The position numbers and the translations under genes are program-made. 64,000 bases of DNA from Mastigias papua (taxonomy: Eukaryota > Cnidaria > Scyphozoa > Rhizostomeae > Mastigiidae). Shown here piece after piece: positions 59,701 to 64,000 of this stretch (positions within the stretch are counted from its first letter, which is position 1; each line of letters starts with the position of its first letter). The notes under the pieces were generated by a model, which did no database searches, was not told the origin of the DNA, and was given only the letters and a program-made list of their open reading frames with translations. Where the stretch lies: NCBI GenBank assembly GCA_964019165.1, contig OZ025269.1, positions 15,655,187-15,719,186 of the forward strand. Direction: 5' to 3'.

Positions 59701-60520
59701 GCGTATCATAGAATCCAATATATCCTTGGATTTCATCATGCTAAGTTCCAAAGTCTCCTTTGATTAAATATTGCAGGCATTTGTTAATATTTTCAGCAAC
59801 AAATGAAAGCATTTGCAATATGTTCTACTGACGTCGTACTTTGTGTTCGCAATCAAAAGACATTTAAAATCTTTTGTAAGAGGTATTATGTGCTTACCAT
59901 CCTTTCTCGTTCTTGGAAATGTGACTTTTTGGGTAGGGGAGAGGGGTGGTGTTACCAATAATATACTGTTTCTCTCCTTAGGAAAAATAGTTTGAAAAAT
60001 GCTGTGTTGATTAGGCTGTTCTACCTTGTTAAACCTGGGATGAAAAATGCGGGTGAAACTGATACTTGTTAAAGCTATATTGATATTTTTTAAGTTTTAT
60101 TCACATAACGTTTTGTGTGTTTGTAATAGCCTCATGACATTATACTAGGGCCTTTTTGTTGTTTGCTATCGTAGTAAGTTCTGTTGGATAGATGAATTGG
60201 CGGTTAGAATACAGTGCATATGTCATGTCTCCTTAATATTTTATATTCACATTCCCAACGCATTCTGTGCATGTAGATTTTGGCCTAATTTTACACTAAA
60301 TATTCAAATTACTTGACTTTCTACTTTATGTTTACCTACTACCAAGTTAATCCTTACCAATTGTGCCAGCTTCATTGATTATATTTCAGCAGATCCTCTT
60401 TTACAAATTCACTAACTATTTTACTATTTTATTTAACAGCATCAAAACGACGGAGTTCAACACTTGAAAGTCCCGTTAAGGAAAGCTTGCATTTTCAAAA
60501 TAAATTCACCATTTCTCAAG
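56718..60520 (+). CDS. Candidate small membrane protein (two exons seen, 3' end unknown)
   Basis: Exon 56718-56943 starts after an in-frame TGA at 56709-56711. It encodes a likely signal peptide (NRYLVSILLLACRLFGCVSA, residues 12-31), only about eight external residues (DNTVAECN), a membrane segment (VLIASTIGTFAVCAVISLGL, 41-60) and a stop-transfer RRCLKRGESAK. A phase-1 exon at 60440-60520 (acceptor TTTAACAG, donor GGTATGAG) would add a basic Ser-rich cytoplasmic tail (SKRRSSTLESPVKESLHFQN). The phases agree. The exon-1 donor (AAAG|GTGGTA) is weak, and no later exon is certain; a frame at 62325-62543 fits by phase only. No family is recognised. Alternative reading: two-pass protein or chance. 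Confidence 0.35.
57880..58135 (-). repeat. Dispersed repeat of about 260 bp, copy 2 (inverted)
   Basis: Its reverse complement matches 51622-51905 in order, including AAAAAGTTAACAAAGTTCAG, ATCTCTTGTACTTAATTTGC and CGCTAAGAATGCC. Confidence 0.65.
58159..58662. mobile_element. TA MITE of the CACG family
   Basis: 504 bp with near-perfect ends CACGTTTTTTTTATAAGAAC and GTTCTTATAAAAAAACGTG, flanked by TA (58157-58158, 58663-58664). Inside, TTTCAGCCTGCCGTTTCTTA and related CAGCCTG-TTTCTTA words occur near both ends. No coding capacity. Confidence 0.8.
59140..59235 (+). repeat. Dispersed repeat copy (GGTTCAGTATTG...ACTTTCTTGCAAAAG)
   Basis: Shares TTCAGTATTG, GAACTTTCTTG, AAAAGA and GTGCTGGCG-GAGATTTGT with 48019-48087. 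Confidence 0.55.
59278..59560 (+). repeat. Diverged direct repeat, copy 1 (copy 2 at 60735-60990)
   Basis: Ordered shared blocks are CTGGGGTCTAG, CCTTCAAATG/CCTCAAAAAG, TTTTGTTAGGTAGACCTGCT (copy 2 form), AAATCTGA and the CC-rich end CCTAGTTGCCCCCCTT. The copies lie about 1.46 kb apart on either side of the 60440 exon. Confidence 0.5.
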
Positions 60521-60734
60521 GTATGAGTTTTAATTTTTGTCTCTTATTTACTTTGACTTAGGCACAAGTGTATTATGTCAATTATACCTGCTTCCGAGCT
60601 TTCATGCATTGATGAACCTCCAAAGGTGTATCGCCGTAGGACCAGTTAGGACTCCTCAGTGTGGTAGCATGTCCTTTGAAAAATGCCAAGTTTGACATGT
60701 GAGGAGATTCTTTTGCACTTGAGTAAATGATTTT

Positions 60735-60990
60735 ATGGTCCTGGGGTCTAGGCCACTGCTTTTTTCCTCAAAAAGTTAAATGTCCCCGTTTCCTTGGAGA
60801 ATTTTGCAACTTTTTGATGTACTTTTGTTAGGTAGACCTGCTTAATCCTGAAGAAATCTCGGTCGATTTCTTTTATTTCTAAATCTGAGAAATATGATTT
60901 AAGAATACATTTTCTTTAGAGAGTGTTTAGTGCAAATTTTGTGGATTCGACCCCTGCCCTCAAAATTTTCTAGTTGTACGCCTTTATGCA
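60735..60990 (+). repeat. Diverged direct repeat, copy 2
   Basis: Counterpart of 59278-59560: CCTGGGGTCTAGGCCACTGC, TTAGGTAGACCTGCTTAATC, AAATCTGAGAAATATGATTT and TTTTCTAGTTGTACGCC. Confidence 0.5.
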
Positions 60991-61038
60991 GTTGGTTTAG
61001 TGAACAAATATCTTCTGCACAATACATTATCTCATAGC

Positions 61039-61203
61039 TCGGTTAGTTTTTCGGTACGTTATCTGATAGTTCCGTTGATCTTTACGATACATAACCTCGT
61101 AGCTCTCTTGGTTTTTATGATACATTTTCTTAAAGGCCTGTTGGTTTTTACAATACATTGCCTCATAGTTCGGCTGGCCATTATGGTAAGCTATCTGGTA
61201 GCT
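61039..61203 (-). repeat. 33-bp tandem repeat encoding five 11-residue Tyr repeats
   Basis: On the minus strand a 71-codon frame (61242-61027) contains five units of 11 residues: SYQIAYHNGQP, NYEAMYCKNQQ, AFKKMYHKNQE, SYEVMYRKDQR and NYQITYRKTNR. Aromatics are kept at positions 2 (Tyr/Phe) and 6 (Tyr) in all five. Units differ mostly by conservative changes, suggesting selection on protein. The plus strand is also open, so a non-coding minisatellite remains possible. Flanking exons are unknown. Confidence 0.7.
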
Positions 61204-61267
61204 CGGTTTTGTGCTATACGATTTTGATTTCATACTGCGCACTTTCTTACAAGAATATAGCCTATGA

Positions 61268-61606
61268 CAGGGATGGGCAAACTACGGCCCGCTAAGTGCT
61301 TTTTTGCGGCCCGCCAAAAACTGTTAGGAAGCAAAAATAACTTCGTTTATGACATTGTCCTTTTCGTCTATGACATTTGCATTGACATTGTCCTTTTCAT
61401 AACAGTTGGTAACTAAATGATTTCGTTTTCCAAATGTATGTGTTTCAGTTCAAGTTTCTACTGTTTAATATTACTTAATATTACTTCAATAGCTGGTTAT
61501 ATACCACTCTGTGTCTTGAGAAATACTTGGCAACATACTATGCGGCCCTAGAAAGACTTAGAATTTGTGAATATGGCCCTTGCACTCGAAAGTTTGCCCA
61601 CCCCTG
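61268..61606. mobile_element. hAT MITE with perfect 8-bp target duplication
   Basis: 339 bp with ends CAGGGATGGGCAAACTACGG and (reverse complement) CAGGGGTGGGCAAACTTTCG. GCCTATGA is duplicated exactly at 61260-61267 and 61607-61614. Non-coding; inserted just beside the 11-residue repeat frame. Confidence 0.92.
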
Positions 61607-61614
61607 GCCTATGA

Positions 61615-62700
61615 GAATATCAAGGCTCAAATTCTCTGACAATTAAGAACAGTTTAAGAATATTGCAGGCTCAAGCTTCATCAAAGTTTAGATTTTTTGC
61701 TGATTTGAGTTTTTTTAGAAAACAAAACAAGAGTGAGCTTCACATATCTGTCTGGAACTCGTTGCACTATGATTCGACTTAGAAACTCTTCAGGGAGTGT
61801 CAGTTGCACTTTTTGTTACAAGAAGATTGTCTATGCAAGAATTAATGCTCAGAATCGCTTAAGAATAAGTCAAAAATAGTCTTAGGCTCCGATTAAAAAA
61901 ATATAAGAATACTGAAGCTCAATGACAAATTAGGTATTTTTATAAAAAATAATGTGTATTACTCGAAGCTTTCCTCAGCTTGTTCGTTTGGTGTACGTGA
62001 CGCTGCTATGTCCAACGCTTTTCACATGGTATGGACTGGTATTGTCACTAGCAAGCCAGTTGCTATTTAACTGTAGGGCTACCGTGCCTTTGAGAATTTT
62101 AAAACAGGAATGATATCATCTGACACTGGGTCAGGCTGCTCAGAGGGCTCACCAATGAGATAAAATTGGCTCTTATTCGGGGACGTTTTGCTCTGTAAGG
62201 ATGAAAATTGTCTCTAAACTGCTACATTGGTTGATTTCTCACCTAGAGACTTAGAAATCTATTGAATAAACATTGCCCTTCATTCTGTCTCCCATCAAGC
62301 ACCCTTTGCACTGTGTGGAATCTAGCACACAATCGTTCATTTAAACTCGGTACGCGCTCTCTATGCTTTCCGATACGTTTGAGAGAGAGAGACATACGAA
62401 ATATTAAAACATATTTGGAAATTCCCGTGAGTAAATCTGCTTCTGGCCAAAAGTGTTTCCCCTATAAATGTGCGAACATGGGTAATCGTTTGAGTTCGCA
62501 TTTAAAACTGTCACTTACTTTGAAAGCAATCAAAGAAGCATAGCAAGTTGCATGATGTAATGTGTTTCCTTCTCTGACATTTGCCCTTTTACTTTTTTAA
62601 ATCACTTCGCTGTCTACATCATTAATTTGTTAGTAACTTATGTATTCCGTAATTAAGTTATATTTTCTTAACTTAGCTTCTTTGCATTTAAATAGGAATG
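61615..62700. other. No recognised gene; one weak exon-like frame
   Basis: A plus-strand frame after AATCTAG at 62324 stays open to a TAG at 62541-62543 and ends KCFPYKCANMGNRLSSHLKL...KAIKEA. A strong donor GTGAGT lies inside it at 62427. No family assigned. The segment 61640-61945 has TTAAGAA and ATAAGAAT words like those inside the 58159 MITE and may be a remnant. Confidence 0.3.
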
Positions 62701-62737
62701 GGGTGCATTGTAAACCAGTGTAAACTGATTGTTTTAC

Positions 62738-62826
<89 letters not shown>

Positions 62827-62874
62827 ATTTATAGGGTAAAACAATCAGTTTACACTTGTTTACAATACACCCTA
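62701..62874. repeat. Foldback around a (TA)n core
   Basis: GGTGCATTGTAAACCAGTGT and TAAACTGATTGTTTTACCCT on the left pair with AGGGTAAAACAATCAGTTTA and the following ACACTTGTTTACAATACACC on the right, around about 80 bases of TA repeats. Confidence 0.85.
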
Positions 62875-62917
62875 TATATATATTTATATATATATATACG
62901 CGTTTTCACTTCATTTT

Positions 62918-63046
<129 letters not shown>

Positions 63047-63088
63047 TAAGTCATGAGTGGGCTACCACAATTGGAAAATTTATTTTGG

Positions 63089-63160
63089 CCCCAGTGCGGA
63101 TTCGAACTCACGATGTTTGGATCAGAAGACTCCTGTGCTAATCAATTGCGCCATCCAGGC
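63089..63160 (-). repeat. tRNA-Arg(UCU)-like sequence (SINE head or tRNA pseudogene)
   Basis: 72 bases on the minus strand starting GCCTGGATGGCGCAATTGAT, with TAGCAC, a CTTCTGA anticodon loop (UCU) and a B box GTGAGTTCGAATCC. This is the layout of metazoan tRNA-Arg(UCU). The anticodon and acceptor stems have mismatches, so a working tRNA is unlikely; it is probably the tRNA-derived part of a short retroelement. Confidence 0.6.
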
Positions 63161-63232
63161 ACAAAAGAATAGCTGTGGAATCTTAAGGTCATTCTACCGT
63201 GAGTCCCTCAACGCATCTAGGGCCTTCTCTAT

Positions 63233-63257
63233 GTTTCGGCTATAATGCCTTCTTCAG
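63233..63257 (-). ncRNA. Hammerhead-like core motif
   Basis: The minus strand reads CTGAAGA, stem GGC...GCC, GAAAC. Same core as 7883-7909 with a different, still paired stem. It lies about 70 bases upstream of the tRNA-Arg-like sequence on the same strand. Full ribozyme folding not established. Confidence 0.3.
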
Positions 63258-63305
63258 AGCCAAGCGTACTATATCATATTAATTCGGCTGATGAAGTGAA
63301 AACGC

Positions 63306-63367
<62 letters not shown>

Positions 63368-63437
63368 CAAAATGAAGTGAAAACGCGTGTATATATATAT
63401 ATATATATATATATACACGCGTTTTCACTTCATTTTG

Positions 63438-63476
<39 letters not shown>

Positions 63477-63498
63477 AAAATGAAGTGAAAACGCGTGA

Positions 63499-64000
63499 CT
63501 AAGTAGTATAATTTCTTTCAAAATTCCTCGAAAATACGAACAGCATTATTCTCCATAATGAAAATGCTATATTTCGCTCGACACTCGTCCGTACATTTTT
63601 GACGGAGAACAGAGTTTCCGCCTTCTCGGGCAATCTTGTTAAATATTATTGTACAAATAGTTTACTCCTTCACCTGAACTGTATTGTTATGTGTTATGTT
63701 TTATAAGCTCTTTCTATTAGTGTCAAACAGAAATATGTCTTATCGCGGATTTAACATTACCCGTGTGATCCTAAGAAAAAACACTTTCTACGCATCAAGT
63801 AGCGTTCGCTATTCCCTATTTCTAGACACATTCTTACGATTGTGCTTTCTTTTGCGTTTTTGTTTACCCTCAAAGCCGCAAATCTCCTGAGAATGCTATG
63901 CAGCGCCATGGCATGTGAGACTATGTGAGACTTGTCTTTCTTCTCCCGAATTTCTTTGGTTTAGTTTAATGCAAGCTAACTCGGTTGTTTTGTTTTTCAT
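63499..64000. other. Right edge of window, no gene recognised
   Basis: CGCTCGACACTCGTCCGTAC at 63577-63596 resembles part of the repeat at 24703 and 50026. Otherwise nothing identifiable. Confidence 0.35.

Overview
The window is AT-rich, intron-rich animal nuclear DNA. Three genes assemble cleanly across GT-AG introns with consistent phases: a DCAF5-type WD40 ubiquitin-ligase adaptor (+, 1709-13446, nine exons, 846 residues), a DEG/ENaC/ASIC-family sodium channel (-, 33367-19892, nine exons, 496 residues) and an RCC1 Ran exchange factor (+, 41655-46235, four exons, 441 residues). DEG/ENaC channels point to a metazoan. The repeat content (hAT, pogo-like and Mutator-like miniature elements, worn non-LTR retrotransposons, long TA arrays) suits an invertebrate, but the species cannot be fixed from the sequence.

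Layout. 1-1.7 kb: no recognised gene, two weak exon-like stretches. 1.7-13.7 kb: DCAF5, with a duplicated exon end and donor, a TA array and an 822-bp pogo-like element in its introns. 13.7-19.9 kb: an unrecognised intronless acidic ORF of 357 codons (-, 15734-16807) and a doubtful glycine-rich ORF over a CCA array. 19.9-33.4 kb: the DEG/ENaC gene. Its introns hold three copies of a 182-196 bp element with 9-bp target duplications, a second pogo-like element, a near-perfect palindrome, a LINE fragment and a CTATA array. 33.4-41.6 kb: mostly empty, with a hAT MITE, a TA-flanked MITE and a possible cadherin-like exon pair. 41.6-46.2 kb: RCC1. 46.2-64 kb: no recognised gene but many short repeat families, one candidate small membrane protein, a 33-bp coding-like tandem repeat, and at the right end a nest of inverted repeats around TA arrays with a tRNA-Arg-derived element.

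The three main genes belong to unrelated pathways (CUL4 ubiquitin ligase, cation channel, Ran GTPase cycle), and nothing suggests they work together. The less ordinary content is in the repeats: the Mutator-like MITE family, the TA-array palindromes, two hammerhead-like core motifs with different but paired stems, and the 11-residue Tyr repeat.
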